Source: Streblospio benedicti (Eukaryota > Annelida > Polychaeta > Spionida > Spionidae). Taken from it: a stretch of DNA of 64,000 nt. A program made the position numbers and the translations under genes. Numbering within the stretch: the first letter of the stretch is position 1; each line of letters starts with the position of its first letter. The DNA lies in contig CM032659.1 of NCBI GenBank assembly GCA_019095985.1, positions 6,892,395 through 6,956,394 on the forward strand. The letters are read 5' to 3'. The notes under the pieces are model-generated. The model worked only from the letters and a program-made list of their open reading frames with translations. It was not told where the DNA came from and did not search any database. This document shows, in pieces, positions 31,538 through 43,540 of the stretch.

Positions 31538-32659
31538 AGTCAAATGGAAGCTTAGGGTTGTAAAACCTGTCTTCAGCTATGTCTATTGTGGTAGAAATAT
31601 ACTTAGTTTAAAGATGTAAGAGAGTATGTAGATAATGCTTTCTACACTATTGCTCAGGATATCCTACTTTCTTGTTTTTAGGCCTGGATAGGAATCAATG
31701 ATATAAAGCTTAACATGGTTTCAATCTGACCTTTCAAACCGGTCGCAAGATAAAATCCTCCTCCTAAATAGAATGTCATAAAAAAGCACTGCTTTGGTTT
31801 TGGGGTTTCTACAGGGCTCTTTACTAGGTCCATTTACATTCATAATTTAGACAGGTCCAAGTCATGAAATATAGACCAAACAAGGAAATTTATTTGTATT
31901 CAGATGAATTCTGCAGATTTACATTGAGTTTGACTTTGCACCTCAGTCAACGTATGAAGCCAATTTAGAGATGGAGACTTTGCATAGCTGATACCAGATC
32001 ATGGATGGGAGCAGTGTTAGAAATATACGTTTGGCCGCTGGCCAGAGGCCGGCAAGATCGTTTTTTGTCAGTGTCATGCATTGCTGACCACAAGATTCTA
32101 CTTAGAACACCTGTATTTCTTGAGAATGCCAGCAAATCCCCCTACATTACTTATGCGGCTATGTCGCTTGCATAATCGGACTTGCAACTTTTCAGCCCAG
32201 CAGGCCCCATGGAGTTGCAACTTATTTTGCTAAGGTGTGAACACTGATAGGAGAAAACAAGGTTCCGCTGAATGCAGCAAAAAACTGACCTAGTGGCTAT
32301 ATATACCCCATCCAGATTAATGAATGAAGTTGACATTAAGTCAGAATTTGTGAGTGAAATCAGACCAGCATCCACTGCTTGTAATTTAGGTGATAATACT
32401 TACCAAAACGAAACCATTCAACCATATGTGTCATCTCTTGTAAACTCTTGCAATTGGTAGCTTTGTTGCTTAGGACAAAATAGAAAGTTTCTCAGAATGG
32501 AAGCTGCAGAGAAACTTGTTAATGCTTTCATCAGTTCAACTTTGAGTTACACTCACACTTTCACCCTCAGTCTTACTATTAAATTATATACTATGCTGGT
32601 TTCAAAGACATTGTACCAATCATAATAAGTAGTGAAAGTACTTAACGTGTAATGTTATG
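31538..32659. other. No gene seen
   Basis: Short frames without family resemblance. Confidence 0.4.
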
Positions 32660-32867
32660 TACTGTAAAACTAGAATATCTTGTGGGTATTAAATTTTGCG
32701 ATTTTCATCTATAAATTATTGTGACTATTTAATTTTGTAATTTTGGTCCATCCTGGATCTACTTTACATGGGCTATTAATGTTTGCTGACTATTTAAGTT
32801 TGTGTTTTTAATTTACCCACAAAATTCGCAAATTAAATCATGCGTACACATTTCTAGTTTTACAGTA
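32660..32867. mobile_element. MITE family C, copy 1
   Basis: About 208 bp, ends TACTGTAAAACTAGAA and TTCTAGTTTTACAGTA. The interior repeats ATTAAATTTTGCGATTTT-like and TGACTATTTAATTTTGTAAT strings. A second copy is at 54838-55051. Confidence 0.85.
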
Positions 32868-34133
32868 ACTATGATGTTCAAGAGGATTGTCTATAAATGA
32901 AAGGCATTTCATGAATTAAAATGGTCAAATTAACTATTTTAAAATGAATTTTGCAAAGACGCATACACAAAAATAGTGATAACCAGTGATATTTATTTGC
33001 ACTTTATCCAATGGATTTTCATATCACATACAAAATAAAAAGATTTGAATAACAAAACACATCAAATGCATATCAAATGTACATAAACTAAAATTGATTC
33101 AATAAATACAATAAATATATATTATCAATTAAAGGGAGATGAATTTCACAATTGGAATAGTACATCCATTTACACAATCATAGCACAGCTGACAAGAACA
33201 TTACCAAAATCATAATACAAAATATCACTGTACTTGCTCGTAAATGGATCCAAAATTGTGATGGTATTAAAAATGTCCACTACTAATGTTCTACTGATAA
33301 AAAAGCACATTTCACTTAGCATACTTTGTTGTATAGATAAATTGAAGAAGAAAAAATTATAGGTACACATGTATGCAGGCTTATTTCTATCTGATAGGCA
33401 GTAGTAGCAAAAAGACAAACTCTTAAATTAAGATTTTAGCTCACTTTTTAAACTTTAAAAAAATATAAATTAGTTTCTCAATCATTTCCTTGTTAATAGT
33501 CATCATCATTGAACATAAAGAGGACACAATTTTGGTAACAATAATTGAGGAAGACATTCTACCATGCATATTGCATTTGAAAAAAGAATGTATAAAAGAA
33601 TTCCTGCTACAAAATTCCTTACAAATTTTCTTCCAAATACTACAAAATCCTCGAAGTGACATGAAAATAATACACAATCTTTCATTAAGGCAACAAATTT
33701 GAATTTGAAAGGCAACAAATTTGATAAAACACAAATTACTAGGACAATTTTAGTAACAAACTACCTACACTATATAAATACATTGTGTATGCTGAGCCAA
33801 AAAACTTGATAGCATACATGATTAGATAATGAACAGCACAGTAAGCAGATTCTAAAACCTTTTCATGCAAAACTTTCTGACACCTATCTACTAGTTGACA
33901 AGGATGAATTTTAAATTAATTCTCAAAACCGAGCAAGTCAGAGCAAAATGGTTATCATTGAGAAACTTTAGTAGTAAATCTATCATTAAAGAGATTCCCT
34001 GCTTCTTTTGTTTATGTATTGTATCATTTCAGACTAAAAAATAGTTGACTATGGCAACTAACTATGATTCATTGTTTCTAGAAGACTTGATTCATCACGC
34101 AGCAAACAGTGGTGCATGCAAAAATGACACAAA
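32868..34133. other. No gene seen
   Basis: Strongly AT-rich, with overlapping low-complexity frames on both strands; none resembles a known protein. Confidence 0.45.
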
Positions 34134-35628
34134 TTATGCATCATCGTCCAGCTCTAATGCATCAACCACATCAAATGCATCTAGTGATGCATATGCTCTG
34201 ACTTGCTCGGTTCTGAGAATGTCAAGAGAGTCGTCATGATCTCCATCGGAATAGTAGCATTCATCCTCAGAATCCAACTGATCAGTGTCTTCTACTGCGG
34301 ATGCAGCCACTACAGGAAGCTGGTTGTCTTCATCAGCATGTTGCTGCTCAGGTATAATTCCCTCACTTGGTTGAGAAAATACAAGTGCATTATTCTGTTG
34401 CAGTGCAGGCTCCCTTCTCCGTTTGGATGCATAGAATTCCTGGAAGAAAAAAAAAAAAAAACAAAAAACATTACATTGAATGATTTCTCTCCTGTATGAT
34501 TCTGACAATAATAGTGATTAACATTGATCGTTGATATGGTTTATTTTGATGAATCAATACCTGCACTGCTGGTAATAGGTTGAAGCCTTCACAAACAACC
34601 ACTGGCTGGGCTCTGCCCTCCTCGTTATTTTTGACAGCCATGGTCCATCACTAATTGATATTAAAGCAAACATTTTAGTAATTCTAGTTGTAATTCAAAA
34701 CGTATAAATCCCCAAAAAATATTTTTCAATATTATAATTTCTAGTTGTAGTATGAACTGTAATTTTAATGCAATTTGTCTTTGAGTGAGTTTACCTGTTT
34801 TCATATGAGGATACTATCATGTGTGCAGCCTCTATCTCACTAAGTACTTCTCCAATGAGAATATCTTGTCTTTGGAACGCCTTGAAAAGGTCACTCAATT
34901 TGTCTTTGGAACGCCTTGGAAAGGTCACTCAACGCTGTTAGGACATCCCTGAGAAAATGGATCATGTACACAAATGAGCGTGAAGTTAAGTTCTTTAAAA
35001 AGTTCTTAGCTTTGCTAGCAGAATCCTTCCTGTGTGCTTCATCATGAGGGTTCTGGATCTGGAAGTAGACAAGTTTCATCTTTGGATTAGTACACCAATC
35101 GATTAATGATGATTTCATGTGAAAACTGATGTTTGTAAAATTTACTCAACAATTTTGTTTTTACATGCTATGAGAAAAATCTAATACTGTTGGGGATCTC
35201 TGATTTAAACATTTTAATATCATGTTCTTAGATAATTCCTAGTAGTAATTATTTTTTGAATTTCCAAAATGAAATCAAAGGACCTACTTGCTGCATGTGA
35301 GTCACCAATGGCTTATATCCAGCCATGAGGTTGGTAATTGCCCTAAGGGTGTGTGGCATCCATCTAGTTCCTGAGACTCTAGTTGGCATCAAGGGCTTGA
35401 TGCCATGAGCTTGAAAGCTAGCTTTGAGGTTTGCTCTGTTCAAAGAACTATTTCTGTAGAAGAGGTAGATATTGGTGAGACAAGTTGAGGTCAAACTGTA
35501 TAGATTGATACCTTTAGAACCATCTTTATAAGCCAATTCAAGACGGTGGGCTGAACAATGCACTCCAATAATCTGATTCTCCAGGCATATTTCACGTACT
35601 TTGGCCACAACTTGTGATGGGGAATCGG
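34134..35628 (-). pseudogene. hAT-transposase-like (ZNF862-like) gene, decayed, four exons
   Basis: Minus exons: 35628-35288 (reads VHCSAHRLELAYKDGSK, SSLNRANLKASFQAHG and PTRVSGTRWMPHTLRAI, the RNase H-fold part of hAT transposases as kept in animal ZNF862/KIAA1586-type proteins), 35058-34795 (QNPHDEAHRKDSASKAKNFL, FLRDVLTALSDLSKAFQRQ), 34650-34561 and 34439-34134 (an acidic Asp/Glu-rich end). GT/AG sites flank each. A 34-bp tandem duplication in the second exon shifts its frame, and the third exon joins its two neighbours in different frames, so this copy is unlikely to be translated through. Upstream exons with the zinc finger and first catalytic Asp were not found. It could be a spliced host gene of transposon origin or an old element. 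Confidence 0.65.
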
Positions 35629-35927
35629 CTAGAAAACAAGAATCGATTAATCGTAATAATCGAAACACCTTTCCGATCGATAACTCGATTAATAATCGAA
35701 ATGTCCCAATCTTAAAAAAGGTGATGATTATAATTAAAGATAATTGATCCTATAGCCAATAACTTCCCGAATACACAGACCGCATCATGTTCCTTGGGCA
35801 TTCTATAAAAGCATATTTGTTCGGCCACTGAGCATAATCTTTAATGGATATTCCTACTGCTAATAATAGTCTACATAAAGATGTACATTTTACAGTCTAT
35901 AACCATCAATATAAAATAAATTCTTAC

Positions 35928-36077
35928 GTAGGATATCCTTGCACTCCATTATCAGAACACAGTGCAGTTTCAATAGTACAATCAACTTTGCCGATTGCCA
36001 CCTTCTGGTTCTCCTCAGTGTTGAACTTTTCAGCCAGCTCTTCCCATGTGGGTGCTAGACGTTTGCAATACCCACAC
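35928..36077 (-). CDS. TXNDC5/ERp46-like thioredoxin-domain exon (orphan)
   Basis: One 150-nt exon with acceptor ATTACTTTAG and donor AC/GTAAGA. Its first base completes a Trp codon, giving W-CGYC, then [40 protein letters not shown] and GYPT. This is the active-site half of a thioredoxin fold and closely resembles thioredoxin domain-containing protein 5, an ER-lumen protein-disulphide isomerase that oxidises Cys pairs in folding clients. The usual CGHC site reads CGYC here. TXNDC5 has three such domains; no flanking exon of the gene was recognised within the window, so it is either one exon of a gene with very long introns or an isolated copy. Confidence 0.72.
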
Positions 36078-37052
36078 CTAAAGTAATAATACATATTTTA
36101 GTTGATTACTAGTGTTACTTTAAACCTTAAAAACTATTTCACTTTCAAATACCAGTTCCATTCACCAAACAGTAAATGATTACAACCAAACATTTATTAC
36201 TTGCAAAACATTTCCACAAATCGGTTGGGTCCTGACCTACCATGCCAAACAGCTCATCTAATCTGTCATCTAGTCACATGGCAAGCGCCTGAGTGGTCTG
36301 GGCTCCTGCTCTACGGGTATAAGCTAGTGGTGTAATACTGAAGATTTCATTCAATCTTTGTGAAACTATCACAGCTGCTAGGGTAGACTTGGACAAGGAT
36401 ACTGATTATTTTTCTTTTAAATATATCGGCAGTGAACGTCTGTAAACTATTAGCAAATATCAACCTAGGCTACTTGTATTAGATTTAAACTTGCACTTTG
36501 GCCCACTGAAAAGCCGGTATATTTTGTGAAATTCTATTCATTCTTGGGAGTGATGCAGACAAAATATCAAACAGTGGTCATATAAAAACCTAACTCTAAA
36601 CAGTGACACTTACTTCGAAGTCTTTGCATGTAACATCTAGCTATAATCTTCATATTTCTTTTTCAAAACCCAAATTTAGTTTCAAAAATATTCCTTCTGA
36701 TTTTGGTATCTTGATCAACTCGCCTCTGTAACAGCACTCACGTTCATATGCACTAGAGATGCTAATTGACTAAGGCTGCATTACATAATCCCGGATGTTC
36801 CTTCAGCAAATAAATCATAAAACGTGACCCAGTTTTAAAGTGCGATGTTTACAATTGCGCCATGATTTTAACGCATTTTCCGGAGCTTATAGAATATTGA
36901 GCACAACCTTTAATCTTCGTGAAGCAATGCTGCACAACTTTTTAAATTACTTTTTATTTTGTATGCAAAGCCTCATTTATGTTCACCGGCTCATAAGATC
37001 TGTGGAGTTTGTTCAAAATTGTTGTTCATGTTTTAGTAAAAAAGAACTACCA
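36078..37052. other. No gene seen
   Basis: AT-rich. A minus frame at 36220-36350 (RLDELFGMVGQDPTDLW) looks protein-like, but it is interrupted and unassigned. Confidence 0.35.
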
Positions 37053-38080
37053 AAACTGGCCAAGTTTAAGTGCTAACCATATTGGGGTTGGTGGACAGAA
37101 ATAAAGCCTATAGTTCATACAAAATAGGTTCATGCTAATGATTTAATTTATATACATACAAACTAGAGATGGGACCTTCGGTGTAGTGGGTTTTAGCCTT
37201 CGAAACTGTTGGGGACACTTTACCAAACGAACCTTCGAACGTTCGTTGATAAGAAGGTAAGCAAATAATGAAACAGCACAGCTTAGGCAATAAAAAGTGG
37301 AAATTGAAACCTTGTGAACCTACTATCGTGTTCGTGATTACACGCCGAAAACATATATCTCAAGAGATTCTCAACTAGGAGACATGGCAAATAATAAGAA
37401 CCAGACAATCAAGTGGGCTATGGACTCCGTAAAGTAAACAATAAACAATGAGTACATGCACCTCCCACCCTAACTATTTAGACAGAAGCTGACCGCCAAG
37501 TGACCTTGACGGCATCACTTTGATCTATTGTTTTCATTGTGACCGAAATCGGCTGTTCTACAAACTTGCGTCCCCGTAATAACCAGACGAATTTCACATA
37601 GGAGAATGTTCTCCAGTTTACTAATAGCTTAATATTATGCTGAAGGAGACACATGACATACACATAACAGCCATGACCAGACAAGGTAACTACAAAGCTC
37701 TACGATACTTCAGGAATAAGCCCATCAAAACCTTTGTTTTGCTTGCACGCATTAAATTAAGAAATCTTCATATACTCATGGCCAGTGGTTAATGCGTCAC
37801 GAAAAATGATTATTACGTGGTGGCAAATTTGGTGTAAGTAGAGACTTATTGTTGATCATTGTTGGGATGCTATGTTCAAGTCACACCGACCTAATGACCA
37901 ATTGGCAGTTCGCTTTCATGTAAAATGCTTCTTCAACAATGTGTACGTAATTTTGATTCATATAACGCTGTTACGCCAAGTTTTACGTGGTCTCTTTAAA
38001 AATACTTGTTGTTCTTAAGTAAAAACTACCTTTAAACCAGCTCCTAGGTTGTAAAAAATTGACAATTTTTTGATTCTAGA
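37053..38080. repeat. Duplicated block, copy 1 (partner at 48053)
   Basis: From AAACTGGCCAAGTTTAAG onward this matches 48053-49200 over about 1 kb, apart from small indels. It contains the hAT-type insertion described next. The copy is cut by the sequence gap at 38103. Confidence 0.85.
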
Positions 38081-38102
38081 AGCAAAACCAAACCAAACCA
38101 AA
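37164..38102. mobile_element. Non-autonomous hAT element, copy 1 (ends in gap)
   Basis: Begins TAGAGATGGGACCTTCGG, preceded by ATACAAAC exactly as in the complete copy at 48255-49346. Non-coding, with several CTTCGAA strings near the start. The right end is lost in the N run. Confidence 0.8.
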
Positions 38103-38202
38103 NNNNNNNNNNNNNNNNNNNNNNNNNNNNNNNNNNNNNNNNNNNNNNNNNNNNNNNNNNNNNNNNNNNNNNNNNNNNNNNNNNNNNNNNNNNNNNNNNN
38201 NN
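38103..38202. other. Assembly gap, 100 N
   Basis: Exactly 100 N, the conventional size for a gap of unknown length. It falls at the edge of the duplicated block. Confidence 1.
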
Positions 38203-38228
38203 TGTACTTCAAATAAAAATAAACAAAC

Positions 38229-39248
38229 ATGTCATCTTTAGAACCTCTGGACTGGGAAAAATGTATAATATGTCAACAAGATACTAGTGAATCATTACAA
38301 AGTCCATCTACAGGAAAATGCAAGGAGTCCGGTGCTGGATATCAGACAATAGCTACAAACATCAGCAGACTGATGGAGCTAGATGCATTATCAATGAACT
38401 TGCATCCATTACTGTTACGAGATACCACTGAAGTAATTGATATCCTGAGGGAAAACCATGGCAAATGGCATAAAACATGCAATAACTTGTTTAATAATTT
38501 AAAAGTGCAAAGAGCTGAAAAAAGGAAGTCTACCTCTCAGGATGACACTAGTGTATCAGACAAGAAGGTGACAAGAACAAGCTGTAGCAGAGCTACAGTG
38601 AAACAAAATTCGTGTTTGGTCTGTGGGGATTCAGCAGGTATTTTACACAAAGTATCAACTTTTAGAACTGATTCGAGAATCAGAAGCTGTGCGGAGGAGA
38701 TCCAGGACACTGTATTACTTGCTAAGTTAAGTGCTGGAGACTTGATATCCCAAGACGCAGTATACCATTCTAAATGTTTAGTGTCACTCTATAAAAAGGC
38801 AGAACAACAGAAGCAGTCTGATGCAGATCCTTGTTCAAGAAAGTATGGTATGCTTGAGGGGATAGCACTGGCAGAACTCATTGCCTTCATTGAAGAGAGC
38901 TCTGAAAGTTCTGAAACAGCTACATGTACTTTCAAATTGGCAGATCTTGCAAAGTTATATAAATCGCGTCTAAACCAACTTGGAATGAAGCAAGACCGTG
39001 TTAATTCAACCCATCTTAAAAACAGAATATTATCATTTTTTCCAGACATGAGAGCAGTCAAAGATGGTAGAGATGTCTTATTAGCTTTTGATAAGGATGT
39101 AGCTTTAGCATTGAAAAGACTGATTGATACGGATCTTGATAATGAAGCCATGATCTTGAAGCAAGCGGCAAACATTGTCCGTAGAGAAATCTTCAGCACT
39201 AAACAGTCAATTGGAAAAATTCAGTCCCAACTTCACTTCATAGTCTGA
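38229..39248 (+). CDS. N-terminal part of an uncharacterised multicopy zinc-binding protein
   Basis: 339 codons from an ATG just after the gap, ending at TGA. It begins MSSLEPLDWEKCIICQQDTS and holds two matching Cys/His pairs: C12-x2-C15 with H81-x2-C84, and C129-x2-C132 with H180-x2-C183, each followed by a Lys-rich stretch, which suggests two zinc-binding repeats. I recognise it from memory as the N-terminus of a very large uncharacterised protein family found in many copies in corals, brachiopods and other marine invertebrates; no function is established. Here the frame stops about where the family's long central region should start. The downstream ORF at 39463 matches the family's later part. 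Confidence 0.65.
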   Translation: MSSLEPLDWEKCIICQQDTSESLQSPSTGKCKESGAGYQTIATNISRLMELDALSMNLHPLLLRDTTEVIDILRENHGKWHKTCNNLFNNLKVQRAEKRKSTSQDDTSVSDKKVTRTSCSRATVKQNSCLVCGDSAGILHKVSTFRTDSRIRSCAEEIQDTVLLAKLSAGDLISQDAVYHSKCLVSLYKKAEQQKQSDADPCSRKYGMLEGIALAELIAFIEESSESSETATCTFKLADLAKLYKSRLNQLGMKQDRVNSTHLKNRILSFFPDMRAVKDGRDVLLAFDKDVALALKRLIDTDLDNEAMILKQAANIVRREIFSTKQSIGKIQSQLHFIV

Positions 39249-39462
39249 TTCAGATGATACAGCCAGGCTCAATGACACTAAAATCAACAACTGTTTCATT
39301 GCAAACCATTCAACAATCGTGCAATAAACAAAAAAAGGTCTAGCATCAAACGTAAGAACAAGTTAGGCAAGTGCAAGGTTCCATTATTCCCTCAAATCGC
39401 GTCATAATATCTTCAAAGTGCAGCCATAATCCAACGATAAGGCAACATATCTGTATTTCAAC

Positions 39463-40125
39463 ATGTCTGTTCTGGCAATGAGGGTACTGAAAGAAGATAG
39501 GTCCCTTTTCTCAAAGTTGTATGTGTCTTGTCAGGTGCGAAATGGTGATATTGATGAATTCTTCCGTCACGAAAACCAGTCAAGTCCCCCATCATTGTCA
39601 CAAGGTGGAAATTTGAGACATGGTGAGAAATCTGCACTGATGCCCTTGATAGAAAAATTATCCCCATGTCATTCTTCTGAAAAGCCATGTGTGGATGCAC
39701 TGCTTTTGGATGGTGCAGCGGTTGTGAACCGTCTTAAACCTGCTGGAGTGAGAACTTTTCAAGACTATGCCAATGATATTTTCCTTCCATTTGTAAAGCA
39801 TCACCTTCAATCTGTCTCCAGACTGGATGTAGTGTGGGACCAGTACTTACCAAATAGTCTGAAGGCATCAACAAGAAGTCTTCGTGGAAAAGGAATTAGA
39901 AGGCATGTGAAGCCCACCACACGTATCCCTGCCAACTGGGATACTTTCCTTAGGTGTAATGAAAACAAAAGAGAACTCTTTAAGTTTCTTGCAGACTGTG
40001 TAACGGCAAATGATATGAGCAATGAGGGTAAGCATATCCTGAGCACCAAAGAGGACCGGGTTGTGTGTACGCCCACTACTCTCGATATCAAGAGCATATC
40101 CCCCATCCAGCCAAGAGGAAGCTGA
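39463..40125 (+). CDS. C-terminal-side part of the same multicopy protein family
   Basis: 220 codons in one frame: RSLFSKLYVSCQVRNGDIDE FFRHENQ-type opening, then DALLLDGAAVVNRLKP, TFQDYANDIFLPFV, VVWDQYLPNSLKA, TRSLRGKGIRR and PANWDTFLRCNENKRELF. All are diagnostic blocks of the family, in the expected order. The region that normally lies between this and the N-terminal part (several hundred residues) is absent; only about 215 bp separate them. The usual HEEADTR segment further on is also absent. A central deletion plus 3' loss is the simplest reading. Confidence 0.65.
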   Translation: MSVLAMRVLKEDRSLFSKLYVSCQVRNGDIDEFFRHENQSSPPSLSQGGNLRHGEKSALMPLIEKLSPCHSSEKPCVDALLLDGAAVVNRLKPAGVRTFQDYANDIFLPFVKHHLQSVSRLDVVWDQYLPNSLKASTRSLRGKGIRRHVKPTTRIPANWDTFLRCNENKRELFKFLADCVTANDMSNEGKHILSTKEDRVVCTPTTLDIKSISPIQPRGS

Positions 40126-41643
40126 TATTGTAAATTGATGTCCGTACATGTATCAGTTAAAAGGTTGTTGAGAATGTTGTGCATTGTTTTAAGATCTATC
40201 GATTGATCAACATCTTGAAATGATCAGGCATCTAAGTTGGGCCAACAACCAATACAGCCTGGTCCTTTCCACATGAAATTCTTTCTGCAGCGTACCTCCA
40301 TCCACTTTCCCTGAAAATCTTTTAACATCCTGTATTTTGCTCAGTTCTACCCTGAGGTTCTGCCCCACATCAGTGCCACATATTCCTTTTTCTAACAGTT
40401 ATCATGGTATGCAGTCCTCATCCTTGACCAATTTATGTAATACTAAATAGATCTATATACACAAATGCACCACCCAGCAAAACTGGGGCACATCACTTAG
40501 TTCTTTAGCCCCAGCCCAATATCCCTAAAGGCCGTCATTAACATAATATATGTAAAGAAGTGATCCCATATGACATGGAGAAAGCCCGATGATGTCGTAG
40601 AATCTGTGGCTAGTTTTGTGTGACCTACTTTCATTTTCAAAAGTAAATAATGTGTGCATCTAGAAATATTTAAGTTAATTTTGATCTATGCATACCTCAG
40701 TATCATACATGGTATAATAGCTGTAGTATTACTGCAAGACTTTATTGTTTAATGATATGAAAACAACACCTCAGTTCTATTTATAAATGGAAAACAGTTG
40801 ATCTACTTAGTTTCATAACCTGGCACATAATTATTCAAACCAAACTGACCTAGTACTAGTACTACTACTATTATTGTCATGGATAGATCACATTAATATT
40901 AACACCCATGAAGTGTCTTGATTGATGAAAATACAAACAACTAGCTGTCATCTTTGAGCAATGTGCTACTTGTAAACAAAGGAATCCCAAAGGCCTGATT
41001 GGTTGAAATGGTGGCAAGCTTACATCAGCTAGTGGTGCCCTCTTTTGGTCATGAATGTGTGCAATGATTTTTCAAGGCATGTATGCAAATGAGCTTTGCT
41101 CTGATTGGCTGCAGAAACCAGTTACTTTATGGATTTTGGCTGTGGCATATATATGTATATTGCCACAGAACTGGGGCGAAATGCACACTCTCATCACTAA
41201 ATCTGTATATATTTCCCGGGATGTATTCATCTACATCTAGTATATGTATATGGCATAAATCTATTGCACATCCATGACATCAATAATAAAATCTGTTAAT
41301 ATGCACAACACTATACCACTACATTAGTACACCCAGCCTATATGTGATCATATGTATTTGCAGTAATAATCTCATTTATTCCTGCCAATATTTATAAGTA
41401 GTATATGCGTATAATTACTGTCTAATAAAATTTTCAATAACTAGAATATATTATTTATATGATCTGATTCATAATATTTGGCAAAAACAAGTATGAATAC
41501 ATATAAATCCAATATTTATTCATTATCGGACATGACAGACAAGTATCGTCGTTATGAAACCATTGCAGCGGCGGGGCCACGTGCTTTTGTTTATCATGCT
41601 GCTGACGCGCATCGAGCGGCGCATTGGAATACTAATAAGGCTT
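40126..41643. other. No gene seen
   Basis: AT-rich. Two CCAAT-type strings (GATTGGTTG at 40998, GATTGGCTG at 41102) occur in a stretch that partly recurs elsewhere in the window. A CpG-rich patch at 41565-41625 precedes the LINE insertion. Confidence 0.4.
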
Positions 41644-41658
41644 ATTAGCATATGCAAG

Positions 41659-43540
41659 ATATCAAAGATATCTCAGACTTTGGTTTTGTGAGTGGTATGC
41701 AGTTAAATAAGAAAAAATGTGAGGGTCTATTCATAGGCAGATTAAAAGACAGACAGCATAATTGTACACTTGCTGGTACTAATTGGCCACTATCACCTAT
41801 TAGATGTCTAGGTATATATGTAGGAAAGGACAAGAGTGAATGTGATAGGCTCAATTGGGTCAAAAGAATTGGCAATTTGGAGCAACTACTGAATATATGG
41901 AAACAAAGACATTTAACTCTCTTTGGAAAGGTCCAAATAATCAAATCGCTTGCATTATCAAAATTAACATATGTAGCTTCATGTTGTACCATGCCTAATG
42001 ATGAAACAATCAAATATATTAATAACATCCTTTATAAATTTATACGGGGTAAAGTGGAGAGAATTAAACGAAAATCAATCATCAATAAAACCACATTAGG
42101 TGGCCTAGGAATGATTGATATTAAAGCATATTTCCTAGCAGTGAAAGCAGCTTGGGTGACTCGATTACTAAAAGGCAGAGGGGAGAACTGGACTGAGATA
42201 CCTCTGAAATTCATTAACAGATTAGGTAGAGGGGAATATATACTGAGAACTTTTATACATAGTAGTAAATTGTGTCCTTTAATTAATACGTTACCTGAAT
42301 TTTACTTGCAAATGGTTACATCCTTTAATAGAGCAAAAGTAAACTATTGTATGAATAAAAACATTGGCTTGCTGGCACAACCACTGTTTGGAAACCATAA
42401 TGTTACAATACTCAGCAACGGTCGAGAGACCATACCCTATTTTACCAATTGGATAAATTCCGGGTATGAATGTATAGGTAATTTGAAAGTTAGAAATGGC
42501 AAATTACATGTCAACTATATAAATGAACATCTAGTTTTAAAATACAATATGCTTGCTGAAGTGAATATAATGCAAAGGGCATTGCAACCTTATAAAATGA
42601 GTTGGCTTGCATTGAGCCAAATGATATTAAATGTGCAATCTTCCATGACAAAGAAGGCACTATAGATATTACAAAAGCAAAATCAAATTTCTTCTATACT
42701 TATATAATAAAGTCAGAACTTCTAGAACCAAATTGCCAAGCATACTGGCAAGCGTTTTTCAATAAGGAGATTGACTTTTATAATGTTTATCTGCATAAGT
42801 TGGTTAAAATAAGCGATATTAAAATAGCTGAAACAAATTTTAAGATTCTTAATAATATCCTTCCATGTAATGAAAATCTGGAAAAATGGAAAAAGAAATG
42901 TTGTAGTAAATGCAGTCTTTGTGGGGAACAAGAAAATATCCCGCATTTAATTTTTGAATGTAAATTAATAAGGCCTCTCTGGAGATATGTGTCGAATGCT
43001 CTGAGAATTAACATTAGTTTGGAAGACGTTATTTTAGGTACGCAGAATCACAAACAAAATGATATAATAACACTGAATACATGTATATCAGTAATTGTTT
43101 TTATTACTTACAGATACTGGTTGGAATATTCTCTTAGTGAAAGACAAAGAGACAGATCTTGTATTTTTAGAGATTTTAAATTACAAATACTCTATTATAA
43201 GGCCATTTATGAAAAAAACTGGCAGTTTAATAACAATAAGCGGAAAACTTCAAGAAATATACTGTATGCTGACCAGAGTCTAAAAGGCTTGTACTCACTA
43301 GTTACATAGTTAATTCAATATTTTCTGATTAAAATACAGCTTCATATACTTATATTAATGTGGTAATTGATTATATTATAGTATTAATGTTTTTAACGTT
43401 TTAATGTCTCTATTTTTGGTGCTGTCTATCTACTTCACATAGGGGAGCTGGAAGTCCCGCAGCTTACCCTTACATGTAAATTGGGGCACAAAATAAATTT
43501 TATGCAAGATTTAAAAAAGAAAAAAAAGAAAAAGAAAATA
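41659..43540 (+). mobile_element. 5'-truncated L1/Tx1-like LINE with target duplication
   Basis: The insertion is flanked by ATTAGCATATGCAAG at 41644-41658 and 43541-43555, a 15-bp target-site duplication, and ends in an A-rich tail. Two overlapping frames (41652-42665, 42602-43309) give the C-terminal part of ORF2: LNKKKCEGLFIGRLKDRQ, LGIYVGKD, LTLFGKVQIIKSLALSKLTY, FIRGK...GGLGMIDI and later KIAETNFKILNNILPCNENL, CSLCGEQENIPHLIFEC (zinc-knuckle). A single frame change near 42610-42660 separates them. The catalytic YxDD part is missing because of 5' truncation. Confidence 0.88.

Noticed and set aside
36220-36350. Minus frame RLDELFGMVGQDPTDLW as an extra host exon
   Set aside because: Interrupted by a stop and without clear splice sites or recognised family.
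42032-43014. Minus frames over the LINE
   Set aside because: Shadows of the LINE ORF2 frames on plus.
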